A stretch of 64,000 bases of DNA from an uncultured Polaribacter sp. (GTDB lineage Bacteria > Bacteroidota > Bacteroidia > Flavobacteriales > Flavobacteriaceae). The stretch's first letter is position 1, and every line of letters starts with the position of its first letter. Below, piece by piece: positions 52,694 through 61,610 of this stretch. Location of the stretch: the NCBI GenBank assembly GCA_943788045.1, contig CALSOT010000006.1, positions 868,001 to 932,000 of the forward strand, given 5' to 3'. A program made the translations under genes and the position numbers. The notes under the pieces are model-generated. The model was not told the DNA's origin, did no database searches, and worked only from the letters and a program-made list of their open reading frames with translations.

Positions 52694-54052
52694 ATGACTT
52701 TTCAAGACTTAGGAATCTCTAATCAATTACAATATGCTGTTGATGATTTGGGTTTTGTAAATGCAACTCCAATTCAGGAACAAGCATTTTCAGTAGTAAG
52801 ATCAGGTAAAGATGTAGTAGGAATTGCACAAACGGGAACAGGTAAAACTTTTGCCTACATGATGCCTATTTTACAAGATTTGCGATTTTCTAAACAAAAA
52901 CACCCAAGAGTTTTGGTATTAGTGCCAACTCGAGAATTGGTTTTACAGGTGGTTGAGCAAATAGAGCAATTATCAAAATATATCAATACACGTGTTCTAG
53001 GCGTTTATGGTGGTGCAAACATTAACACTCAAAAACAATCAATTTTACAAGGACAAGATATTATTGTAGCAACTCCTGGACGTTTGTATGATTTGGCTTT
53101 GAGCAATGCTTTAAAGCTAAAATCTATTCAAAAATTAGTTATTGATGAAGTTGATGTAATGCTAGATTTAGGGTTTCGTTTTCAGTTAATGAATATCTTT
53201 GACGTGATTCCTGAAAGAAGACAGAACATTCTATTTTCGGCAACAATGACAGAAGATGTTGATGCTTTAATTTACGATTTTTTTAAAAAACCTGAAAAAA
53301 TATCTGTAGCCGTTAGCGGTACTCCTTTAGATAATATAGAACAAGTTTCTTATAACATACCTAACTTTTTTACAAAAGTAAATTTGTTACATCATCTTTT
53401 AAGTGATAAAGAAGGTTTTAATAAAGTATTAATCTTTGTCGGCTTTAAAAGAACTGCAGATTTGTTGTTTAAGCATATGCAAGAAATGTTTAATGATGAA
53501 ATGTGTATAATTCACTCTAATAAAACACAAAATTATAGAATTCGCTCGATAAAACAGTTTGATGAAGGTAAGAATCGAATTTTGTTAGCGACAGATGTAA
53601 TGGCACGTGGTTTAGATTTTGATAACGTTTCTCATGTTATAAATTTTGATACACCAGAATTTCCTGAAAATTATATGCATAGAATTGGTAGAACTGGTCG
53701 TGCAGAAAAAGCAGGAAAAACAATTCTATTTTCTACTAAAAAAGAACAAGTAGCAAAAGAGGAGATTGAAACGTTGATGAAATATGAAATTCCGGTTTTA
53801 GAACTTCCTGAAGGTGTGGAAATTTCTGAATTGTTAACAGAGGATGAACGTCCAAGAGAAGATCAAGGGATTTCTAAAAACAGAACTTCTTTAGAATATG
53901 TTCCTGGTCCAGCATTTCATGAAAAGAGTGAAAAGAATAGTCAAGTTAACAGAGGTGGTTCTTATAGACGAGAAATTGCAGCAAAATATAAGAAGCCTAA
54001 AACTAGAGGCGATAAAAATTACAATAAACGTAACAAGAAAAAGAAAAAATAA
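52694..54052 (+). CDS. DEAD-box RNA helicase (DEVD variant)
   Basis: ATP-dependent RNA helicase. The Walker A AQTGTGKT is at residues 45-52. The Walker B reads DEVD at residues 151-154 in place of DEAD, but keeps the functional acids. SAT, and HRIGRTGR in the second RecA domain, are present. A basic tail rich in Lys/Arg (residues of about 410-452) should bind RNA. It resembles RhlE/CsdA-like helicases in ribosome or mRNA metabolism. It overlaps the next gene by one base. Confidence 0.93.
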   Translation: MTFQDLGISNQLQYAVDDLGFVNATPIQEQAFSVVRSGKDVVGIAQTGTGKTFAYMMPILQDLRFSKQKHPRVLVLVPTRELVLQVVEQIEQLSKYINTRVLGVYGGANINTQKQSILQGQDIIVATPGRLYDLALSNALKLKSIQKLVIDEVDVMLDLGFRFQLMNIFDVIPERRQNILFSATMTEDVDALIYDFFKKPEKISVAVSGTPLDNIEQVSYNIPNFFTKVNLLHHLLSDKEGFNKVLIFVGFKRTADLLFKHMQEMFNDEMCIIHSNKTQNYRIRSIKQFDEGKNRILLATDVMARGLDFDNVSHVINFDTPEFPENYMHRIGRTGRAEKAGKTILFSTKKEQVAKEEIETLMKYEIPVLELPEGVEISELLTEDERPREDQGISKNRTSLEYVPGPAFHEKSEKNSQVNRGGSYRREIAAKYKKPKTRGDKNYNKRNKKKKK

Positions 54053-54414
54053 TGCAGGTTTTAACAGCACAAGAATTGCATAATTTAGCAATGAATATAG
54101 TTGGTAAGAAATTAGTACAAATGGGGTACGAGTTTCAAGCTATAAATAGTCAGTTAAAAAGACATCCGCAGTATGTGTTATTTAAAAAAGGAGAACCTAC
54201 CATCTTTGTTTTGGTAAAAGCATCAAATAACATTCAAAATCCAACTGAGTATGATGTTGTTTGGATGGAAACTTTTAAAAATCATGCCAAAAAGCAAAAT
54301 GCAAAAGTTTGGTTTGCCGGTGTAGGTATTGCCAATGCAGAAAGTGTTGAAAGTCCTGTTTTTAAAGACCAACCTTATTATGTTGCTTTTGATGACTTTA
54401 TAAAAATTTTGTAA
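54052..54414 (+). CDS. Conserved hypothetical protein of Flavobacteriia (120 aa)
   Basis: A 120-residue cytoplasmic protein that starts on the last base of the helicase gene, so it is translationally coupled. The sequence (LAMNIVGKKLVQMGYEFQAINSQLKRHPQYVLFKKGEPTIFVLVKA, in part) has no signal or membrane segment and looks like a compact alpha/beta fold, possibly of a nuclease-like (PD-(D/E)XK) core. I recall relatives labelled 'Na+-translocating NADH-quinone reductase subunit F', which is not supported by anything in this sequence. Confidence 0.65.
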   Translation: MQVLTAQELHNLAMNIVGKKLVQMGYEFQAINSQLKRHPQYVLFKKGEPTIFVLVKASNNIQNPTEYDVVWMETFKNHAKKQNAKVWFAGVGIANAESVESPVFKDQPYYVAFDDFIKIL

Positions 54415-54556
54415 TATGAGATTTAAAATTAAGTCACTTTTGCTTAAAATTTCATGAATTTACGCCATTCATTAATGTTTATCTTATCTTTGATTCCTAT
54501 TAAAATTTTAAAAAGGTGTGCACTTTTTTAACAAGCCCTTATTGATATATTACCAC

Positions 54557-56495
54557 ATGAAAAATAGACTTATTTTTTTATTTCTAACATTTACTTTAGG
54601 AATATTTTCTCAAATTGAAGATCCTTTACAATGGTCAACATCTGTTGAAAAAGTATCAGATAACGAATTTATATTAGTCTCTAAAGCAACCATAGAAGAG
54701 GGTTGGCATTTGTATTCACAAGAAGTTCCAGAAGATGGTCCAATACCAACAACTTTTTCTTTTGATACTTCTAATGAAAATTTTTCTCTAATAGGAAAAA
54801 CAATAGAAGAAAAAGGCCATACAGTTGATGACTCCCGTTTTTGAAATGAAAATTAAGTTCTTTGAAAACTCCGCTATTTTTAAACAAAGAGTTAAAACTA
54901 CTTCCGATATTAATACCATTAATGGAGTTGTAGAGTTTATGGTTTGTGACGATACGAAGTGTTTAGCTCCGACAGAAGTAGATTTGGTTTTTATCTTGGA
55001 AAACGAAACTAAGGTAAGTGCAGTTTCTAATACCTTAAAAGACGATGAAAATGAATCAGATACAGGCTTATTAACGTTATTTATTTTAAGTTTTTTAGGT
55101 GGATTAGCAGCATTGTTAACTCCATGTGTTTTTCCAATGATTCCTATGACTGTTAGTTTTTTTACGAAACAAAGTAAAACAAAATCAGCAGGAATAAAAA
55201 ATGCTATTCTTTATGGTGTATCAATAATAATAATATATGTAGTAATTGGTTTAGCGGTCAGTGCCATTTTTGGTCCAGATGCTTTAAATGCTTTATCCAC
55301 AAATGTTTGGTTTAATATTATTTTCTTTTTAGTCTTACTTATTTTCGCTGCTTCGTTTTTAGGTGCATTCGAGTTAGTTTTACCAAGTTCTTGGGGAACA
55401 AAAATAGATTCTAAAGCAGATAGAGGAGGGGTTATCGGAATCTTTTTTATGGCATTAGCTTTAGCTATTGTTTCTTTTTCTTGTACTGGCCCATTAGTAG
55501 GTTCTGCTTTAGTAGCAGCAGCAACAACAGGAGAAAGGATTGCTCCAATTATAAGCATGTTAGGTTTTTCTACTGCAATAGCATTACCTTTTGCTTTGTT
55601 TGCTGCGTTTCCTGGTTGGTTAAATTCATTACCGAAATCTGGAGGTTGGTTAAATACCGTAAAAGTAGTTTTAGGTTTTTTAGAATTGGCTTTAGCATTT
55701 AAATTTTTATCAAATGCAGATTTAGTTTTACAAGCCCATTTATTAGAAAGAGAAGTATTTATTGCTATTTGGATAGCCATTTTTGGAACATTAACTTTAT
55801 ATCTTTTTGGTAAAATACAATTGCCTCATGATTCACCTTTAAAACATATTTCTGTAGGTAGGTTAAGTTTAGGTTTGGTAACTTTAACATTTACGATATA
55901 TATGATTCCTGGTTTATGGGGAGCACCTTTAAATTTAATAAGTGCATTTCCACCACCACAACATTATAGCGAATCTCCTTATGGAGTAGGTTATACTCAG
56001 TTAGGAAATGAAAACCCTATTGGGCATACAGAAATTCCTGATGGAGCACATTTAATGGCTCCGCATAATATTTTAGCTTTTAATGATTATGATAAAGGTT
56101 TGGCGTACGCAAAAAAAGTGGGTAAGCCAGTAATGTTAGATTTTACAGGACACGCTTGTGTAAACTGTAGAAAGATGGAACAAAATGTTTGGGTAAAACC
56201 AAAGGTTTTAAAATTTCTGAAAAATGAAGTAGTTTTAATTTCATTATATGTAGATGATAAGCGTAAATTGAAAGAAGAAAATATTGTAGACTCTAAATTA
56301 ACACCTGGAAAAAAATTGAAATATATTGGTCAAAAATGGAGTGAAATGCAAACCTTAAAATATAAAACCAATACACAACCATTTTATGTTTTAATGGACC
56401 ATAGCGAGAATAATTTAATTATTCCTGTAGCATATACTCCAGATGTAGATACCTATTTCAACTGGCTAGAAAAAGGGGTTTTAAATTTTAAATAA
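54557..56495 (+). CDS. dsbD: Thiol:disulfide interchange protein DsbD-like, frameshifted near 54830
   Basis: Transfers electrons from cytoplasmic thioredoxin to the periplasm. The first frame (ATG 54557 to TGA 54842-54844) encodes a signal peptide and the N-terminal DsbD alpha-like domain. The second (from 54825) continues that domain, then a CcdA-type membrane domain of about eight helices ([14 protein letters not shown]) and a C-terminal thioredoxin-like domain with CVNC ([10 protein letters not shown]). Dropping one T in GATGACTCCCG gives [13 protein letters not shown] across the join, so one base has been inserted here. Alternatively a +1 slip at TTT-TGA would also rescue the frame. A sequencing error is the simplest explanation. 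Confidence 0.85.
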
Positions 56496-56529
56496 CTATT
56501 TTATAGCGGTAAGTAAAGCTTTATAAATT

Positions 56530-58026
56530 ATGATTTCATCAAAAGAAAATAGCGTAAAGTCAGATTTAGAACAGTATTTTGATCATTTTAGAGAAAATAT
56601 AGTTGGTATAAATCAAACCTTTCAATCTCCTTATGGAGAGCAAAAATTGATCTATACAGATTGGACAGCAAGTGGAAGATTGTATGCGCCAATTGAAGAT
56701 AAGATGCTCCATCAATTTGGGCCTTTTGTTGCAAATACACATACAGAAACATCTACTTCTGGAGCCGCTATGACATTAGCATATCATGAGGCTAGAAATA
56801 TTATTAAACGTCATGTAAATGCAAATGATAATGATGTTTTAATTACTACAGGAACGGGAATGACAGGTGTTGTCAATAAATTTCAACGAATTTTAGGCTT
56901 AAAAGTTTCTGAAAACTTAAAGAATCACACAACAATTCCAGAAGATTTAAAACCGATTGTTTTTGTAAGTCACATGGAGCATCATTCCAATCAAACTTCT
57001 TGGTTAGAAACTATTGCGGATGTAGAAGTTGTTCCTTGTAATAACGAAGGTCTGCTATGTTTAGTAGAGTTTGAAAAATGCATTCAGAAACATCAACATA
57101 GAAAAATAAAAATGGTTTCTATCACCTCTTGCTCTAATGTAACGGGTATAAAAACACCTTATCATGAGGTTGCAAAATTAATTCACAAATATAATGGGTT
57201 GTGTTTTGTAGATTTTGCCTGTTGTGGGCCTTATGTAGACATTAATATGCATCCAGAAAATGAAAATGCTTATTTAGATGCTATTTTCTTTTCTCCACAT
57301 AAATTTTTGGGAGGCCCAGGAAGTGCAGGTGTTTTGGTTTTTAATAAGAAATTATATAAGAATACAATTCCAGATAACCCAGGAGGAGGTACTGTAAGTT
57401 ATACAAACCCTTGGGGAGAGCATGATTATTTTGATGATGTAGAAACCCGAGAAGATGGTGGTACACCAGGTTTTTTACAAACCATTAGAGTTGCACTTTC
57501 TATTCAGTTGAAAGAAAAGATGGGTGTTAAAAACATAAAAAAAAGAGAAGATGAAATTAATAAAGTTGTTTTCTCTACTTTAGAAAGTTTACCAGGAGTT
57601 AAAATTTTAGCACCAACACAAAAAGAACGATTAAGTATTTTTTCTTTCTATTTTGAAAAATATCACTTTAATATTGTTGTAAAATTATTGAATGACAGAT
57701 TCGGAATTCAAACAAGAGGAGGTTGTTCTTGCGCAGGAACATATGGGCATTTTTTATTGAACGTAAATCAAGAAACGTCAAATAGAATTAAAGATGAAAT
57801 CTTACACGGCTGTAATACACAAAAACCAGGTTGGGTTCGTTTGTCTGTGCATCCAACAATATCCTCAGAAGAATTAAATTTTATTTGCCAATCGTTAAAA
57901 GATTTAAGCCAAAATATCGAAGAATGGTCTAAAGAATACGAATATGAAGCAATTAAAAACGATTACATTCATAAAAAAGTTGCGCCAATTGAAAAGGAAT
58001 TGGTGAAAGAATGGTTTAAAGTTTAG
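56530..58026 (+). CDS. Class V aminotransferase-fold PLP enzyme (SufS/NifS-like)
   Basis: A 498-residue PLP-dependent enzyme. The expected PLP lysine is Lys258 in FFSPHKFLGGPGSAG. C-terminal QTRGGCSCAGTYG has the cysteine loop of cysteine desulfurase-like enzymes, although the sequence is longer and distinct from IscS/SufS. Related proteins are annotated as selenocysteine lyase or cysteine desulfurase family. No iron-sulfur cluster genes are adjacent, so a specialised role is likely. It is 34 bases after dsbD on the same strand. Confidence 0.8.
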   Translation: MISSKENSVKSDLEQYFDHFRENIVGINQTFQSPYGEQKLIYTDWTASGRLYAPIEDKMLHQFGPFVANTHTETSTSGAAMTLAYHEARNIIKRHVNANDNDVLITTGTGMTGVVNKFQRILGLKVSENLKNHTTIPEDLKPIVFVSHMEHHSNQTSWLETIADVEVVPCNNEGLLCLVEFEKCIQKHQHRKIKMVSITSCSNVTGIKTPYHEVAKLIHKYNGLCFVDFACCGPYVDINMHPENENAYLDAIFFSPHKFLGGPGSAGVLVFNKKLYKNTIPDNPGGGTVSYTNPWGEHDYFDDVETREDGGTPGFLQTIRVALSIQLKEKMGVKNIKKREDEINKVVFSTLESLPGVKILAPTQKERLSIFSFYFEKYHFNIVVKLLNDRFGIQTRGGCSCAGTYGHFLLNVNQETSNRIKDEILHGCNTQKPGWVRLSVHPTISSEELNFICQSLKDLSQNIEEWSKEYEYEAIKNDYIHKKVAPIEKELVKEWFKV

Positions 58027-58123
58027 TTGACTTTGGTCTGTGTGTGAGAAAAGTTTTTAATATGCAAGAATCTTGTTGCTTTAATTTTAAAAACGTTGCA
58101 TGGACTGTTTATAAGTTGCGAGC

Positions 58124-58156
58124 AAAAAAAAACACCCTAATATAAATTAGAGTGCT
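58124..58156 (-). terminator. Rho-independent terminator of the sulfatase gene
   Basis: On the minus strand CACTCTAAT and ATTAGGGTG pair (with one U-G wobble) around TTAT and are followed by nine T residues, just after the gene ending at 58176. Confidence 0.85.
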
Positions 58157-58175
58157 TTTCGAGACTAATTATAGG

Positions 58176-60131
58176 TTACTTTTTTATGAGTACTTTTTGA
58201 AACTCTATGGCCCCAGTAGTTTTATTTTGTAATAAGACTAAATATAAGCCTTTGGGTTCTTTAATGATATTAACTTTCTGCTCATTGTTAGCTCCGTCAA
58301 TAGATTTTATTACAGAACCTTTAATATCAAAAACTTTAATTTTATAGCCATCTAATTTTCCTTTTATAGCAAAGCTATCTGCAGTTGGGTTTGGAAATAC
58401 ACTAAATTTATAATCTGCATCTAAATTGTATTCTATCGCAGATAATGGTGATGCAGGTATTACGGGCTCTTGTTTTATTCCTCCTTCACTAGTTTCAGAA
58501 ACATCAACGTTATCTAAACCTTGCCAAGTGCCAATTAAGGCTGCTTGGTAAGCTGCTTCGCTAAGAGTAGTTGAAGGATCTCCGTCAGTCTGATTGTTTT
58601 GAAGTGCAAGATATTCTGAGGGCGTAAAAGGTTCAGGAACGTAATCAAGGCCCCAATAACTTTTATTCACACTTGAGTTCCATGCTATACAATCATCCCA
58701 TATTTTTTGTATTTCTGTTGCATTATAATTAGCAATTATATTAGTGTTTTCTGGTCTGTCAGAAATCATATTGTAAGCCTCTTTCGGTTCTCCATTTTTG
58801 TTGATGATAAACTTAACATCTCCTTCTATCCATGCCATTTTTTTATTGTCTAAGAAAGGAATGGTGTTGTTTCTTGCTGTTTGGTTTCCTTCTAAGAAAG
58901 GAATCATAGATTCTCCGTCTAATGGTCTAGCATCTGGCATTGTGTAACCTGTAGCTTCTACAATTGAAGGCAATATATCTAATACACTACATTGGTAAGT
59001 AGTTTCTGTAGCTGCAGTAGTTTTTCCTGGCCATTTTATAAATGAAGGTACTAAAACCCCTCCATTATAAGTACTACGTTTTCTACCTCTTAAATCACCT
59101 GCAAAACCAGGTTTAGTGTAAGCTCCATTTTTAAACTTCCCTTCAGGACCATTATCACTTGTAAAAAGAACAACCGTATTTTGATCTAAATTGTTGTCTT
59201 TTAAATATTGGTTTAATCTTCCAATTGCTCTAGACATTGCAGTAACACAACCGTAATAATCTCTTTGGTCTTGGGTGTAATTAGCAGCTGGATATAAAGC
59301 TAAATCTGTAGGTCCAGCATTAAATGGTTCGTGCGGAGCGTGAATCCAAACAGTAGCTAAGAACGGTTTGTTATCATTTTGTGCTATATCAATAAAATCC
59401 TCTACTTTATCAATCATTATGTTAGAGTCATCTAAATCAGCATGATCTGAAGAAGTTAATGCAGGATATGCTATTGTTGTATTGCCTCCAGATACAGTTA
59501 CTTCCATGTAAGGGTTTTTACTGTCAGCATTTGCACCATTTGGATTAAATTCTGTTGGTTGAGGGTTGTAGGTATTTATAGAAGATTCTGTTCCAAAAAA
59601 GTAGTCATACCCTCTTTCCCAAGGTTTAGCTACAAATTCGGGTCTTCCTCTTCGAGCTGTTTTTGGTGATCTATTTTCGTCAAGAGTTCCTATGTGCCAT
59701 TTTCCAAAATGACCTGTTTTGTAACCTTGTGTTTTACATATAGTTGCTACGGTAATTTCGTGCTCTGGTAAAGCTCCTGTATTGGCAGAAAAAACACCAA
59801 AACGCCCATAATGTCTTCCTGTTAAAAAAGAACCTCTTGTAGGTGAACATACAGGGCCAATAGAATAGAAATTGTTTAGTTCTAATCCTTCAGCTGCTAA
59901 ATTATCTAAATCTGTAGTAATAATAGGACAATCCCAATTATCTGGTTGTTCATCGTAATTTCCATCTAAAAAGTAATCTCTTCCATCAGGTATATTGTTT
60001 TCTGTAAAACCAACATCTCCATAACCTAAATCATCTGCCATGATAAGAATAAAGTTTGGTTTTTCAGGAGTTTGAGAAAAGCCAAACTGGGCAATCAGTA
60101 TTAATGACAGTAGTACAGGTATCTTTTTCAT
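58176..60131 (-). CDS. Type I sulfatase with T9SS C-terminal sorting domain
   Basis: A 651-residue exported enzyme. After a signal peptide (ending FSQ, residue 20) the sulfatase domain has DD at residues 33-34 for calcium and the signature CSPTRGSFLTGR, with Cys95 expected to be converted to formylglycine. The final 75 or so residues (FSVFPNPTADSFAI ... KVFDIKGSVIKSI) are a type A T9SS sorting domain, so the enzyme goes to the cell surface. The likely substrates are sulfated algal polysaccharides. It is isolated from any polysaccharide-utilisation locus in this window. Confidence 0.93.
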   Translation of the reverse strand: MKKIPVLLSLILIAQFGFSQTPEKPNFILIMADDLGYGDVGFTENNIPDGRDYFLDGNYDEQPDNWDCPIITTDLDNLAAEGLELNNFYSIGPVCSPTRGSFLTGRHYGRFGVFSANTGALPEHEITVATICKTQGYKTGHFGKWHIGTLDENRSPKTARRGRPEFVAKPWERGYDYFFGTESSINTYNPQPTEFNPNGANADSKNPYMEVTVSGGNTTIAYPALTSSDHADLDDSNIMIDKVEDFIDIAQNDNKPFLATVWIHAPHEPFNAGPTDLALYPAANYTQDQRDYYGCVTAMSRAIGRLNQYLKDNNLDQNTVVLFTSDNGPEGKFKNGAYTKPGFAGDLRGRKRSTYNGGVLVPSFIKWPGKTTAATETTYQCSVLDILPSIVEATGYTMPDARPLDGESMIPFLEGNQTARNNTIPFLDNKKMAWIEGDVKFIINKNGEPKEAYNMISDRPENTNIIANYNATEIQKIWDDCIAWNSSVNKSYWGLDYVPEPFTPSEYLALQNNQTDGDPSTTLSEAAYQAALIGTWQGLDNVDVSETSEGGIKQEPVIPASPLSAIEYNLDADYKFSVFPNPTADSFAIKGKLDGYKIKVFDIKGSVIKSIDGANNEQKVNIIKEPKGLYLVLLQNKTTGAIEFQKVLIKK

Positions 60132-60596
60132 TTAAAAAATGTTTTAGTTTTATGCTTTTGCTAAAGAATATGTTGCAATAATATAAAATATTTAGGCTGT
60201 TTATTACACCATTCTGCCCAAAAAATACAAGAGATTTAGCAAATAAATATATTTGTATCGTAATAAAAGCGTTAATTTATTATTTGTTTAGATTGCTTTA
60301 TGAATTCTTTAAATATTTACTTATTGAGTTCTTTTATAGGTGGTTATTAATAGTTGGTTGTTTAATGGGTTTTATTTTTATCTGCATTTTTTTAAATGAA
60401 GATAGCTAATAGGTTATCGATTAAAGTCTATTTTTAATAATACAACAAATACCTCTATTTTTTTTAGAGCCCGCAAAAAAACATTTTTTATAGTTAGTAT
60501 TTTATGAATTTGATAATTCTTATAAAATAGAATCTCTAATATTTTTTTATGTCAATTTAATCTTTAGATTTGTTGTCTAAACCAAAGACAATTAAA
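60132..60596. other. 465-base intergenic stretch, A/T-rich
   Basis: No ORF of significance and no tRNA. It holds the unassigned region between the divergent sulfatase start and the aromatic operon's leader. Its right end contains a TAGATTTG -7 box (60565-60572). The left half shows nothing I can name. Confidence 0.6.
60565..60572 (+). promoter_or_regulatory. Promoter -7 box (TAGATTTG) of the aromatic amino-acid operon
   Basis: TAGATTTG matches TAnnTTTG exactly. It places transcription start about 20 bases upstream of the leader ORF. The expected -33 TTG is not obvious; only a T run is found at about 60543-60548. Confidence 0.6.
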
Positions 60597-60686
60597 ATGT
60601 TGCACAACAATTGGACACGTTTCTATTTTTACTTTTATTTTTACAATAAGAGGAGAGACTTTGTATCATGTTGTAAAAAACATTAA
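60597..60686 (+). CDS. Phe/Tyr attenuator leader peptide (29 aa)
   Basis: A short ORF of 29 codons plus TAA with eight consecutive alternating codons for Phe and Tyr at positions 9-16 (FYFYFYFY). The start ATG is 32 codons before the stop of the antiterminator region's first arm, and codons 20-22 (AGA GAC TTT) read across that arm. The peptide is too short and too peculiar in composition to be an ordinary protein. The operon behind it makes Phe and Tyr. Both facts are those expected of an attenuation leader like pheL or trpL. Confidence 0.88.
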   Translation: MLHNNWTRFYFYFYFYNKRRDFVSCCKKH

Positions 60687-60727
60687 AATAATATAAAGTC
60701 TCGAATTTAATTCGAGACTTTTTTTTT
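60655..60727 (+). promoter_or_regulatory. Transcription attenuator: antiterminator/terminator pair
   Basis: GAGACTTTGTAT (60655-60666) can pair over 12 positions with ATATAAAGTCTC (60691-60702; one G-U) as antiterminator. AAAGTCTCGAA (60695-60705) also pairs with TTCGAGACTTT (60711-60721), 11 perfect base pairs, followed by T residues to 60727: an intrinsic terminator. The two structures share 60695-60702 and exclude each other. The terminator ends 16 bases before pheA. Confidence 0.88.
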
Positions 60728-60743
60728 GATATTAATCATCATA

Positions 60744-61571
60744 ATGAATAAAGTTATTGCCATACAAGGAGCAGAAGGCTCAAACCACCATAAAGTTGCA
60801 CGTGACTTCTACGGATCTTCAATACAATTAAAAGAATGTATGTCTTTTGATGTTTTGGTAGGTAGTTTGTTAGACGGTTCTGCAGACCTTGGTGTTATGG
60901 CTTTAGAGAACACAATTGCGGGTTCTATTATTCCTAATTATGCGCTAATAGATCAACATAACTTACATATTACGAATGAAGGTTATTTAAATATTCATCA
61001 TCATTTAATGGCTTTAAAAGGCCAGGAGATTAGTGACATTAAAGAAGTTTGGTCTCATCCAATGGCATTATTACAATGTAAAGAATTCTTTAAAAAGTAT
61101 TCTCATATTAAATTAGTAGAAGATGTAGACACAGCAGAAGTAGCAAAAAGAATTTCAAAAGAAAATTTATTTGGTATTGCTGCAATTGCACCAAAAATTG
61201 CCGCTGATATTTTTGATTTAAATATCATTGAAGATGAAATTCAAACAATCAAAGACAATTCAACACGATTTGTAATTGTACAAACAGATGAACCAGTTAA
61301 TGAAGTTGATCAACTAAATAAAGCCTCTTTAAAATTTCAATTAAATCATAAAAGAGGAAGTTTAGCAGCTATTTTAAATGTGCTGAGTGATTGTAAGTTG
61401 AGTTTAACTAAAATTCAATCTTTACCCGTCATTCAAACTCCTTGGAAATATTCGTTTTTTGTAGATGTAACTTTTGATAGTTATAAAGATTATGAAAAAG
61501 CAAAAGCGATAATAGAGATAATGGCAGAAGAATTTAAGATTTTAGGAACTTATAAAAACGGTAGGCCTTAG
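60744..61571 (+). CDS. pheA: Prephenate dehydratase
   Basis: Converts prephenate to phenylpyruvate, committing flux to Phe. The 275 residues include the catalytic domain (AIQGAEGSNHHKVARDF at the start, DNSTRFVIV near residues 173-181) and a C-terminal ACT domain (KASLKFQLNHKRGSLAAILNVLSD near 198), which usually binds Phe. It is monofunctional, without a chorismate mutase domain, the mutase being on the downstream DAHP synthase. ATG 60744 is chosen over the upstream in-frame TTG at 60726, which overlaps the terminator's T run. Confidence 0.95.
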   Translation: MNKVIAIQGAEGSNHHKVARDFYGSSIQLKECMSFDVLVGSLLDGSADLGVMALENTIAGSIIPNYALIDQHNLHITNEGYLNIHHHLMALKGQEISDIKEVWSHPMALLQCKEFFKKYSHIKLVEDVDTAEVAKRISKENLFGIAAIAPKIAADIFDLNIIEDEIQTIKDNSTRFVIVQTDEPVNEVDQLNKASLKFQLNHKRGSLAAILNVLSDCKLSLTKIQSLPVIQTPWKYSFFVDVTFDSYKDYEKAKAIIEIMAEEFKILGTYKNGRP

Positions 61572-61610
61572 TCTAAATAAGTATATGTTTCAGTATCAAA
61601 AAAAATAATT

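Noticed and set aside
54052..54414. NADH-quinone reductase subunit F
   Set aside because: No iron-sulfur, FAD or NADH motifs are present and the length is a quarter of NqrF.
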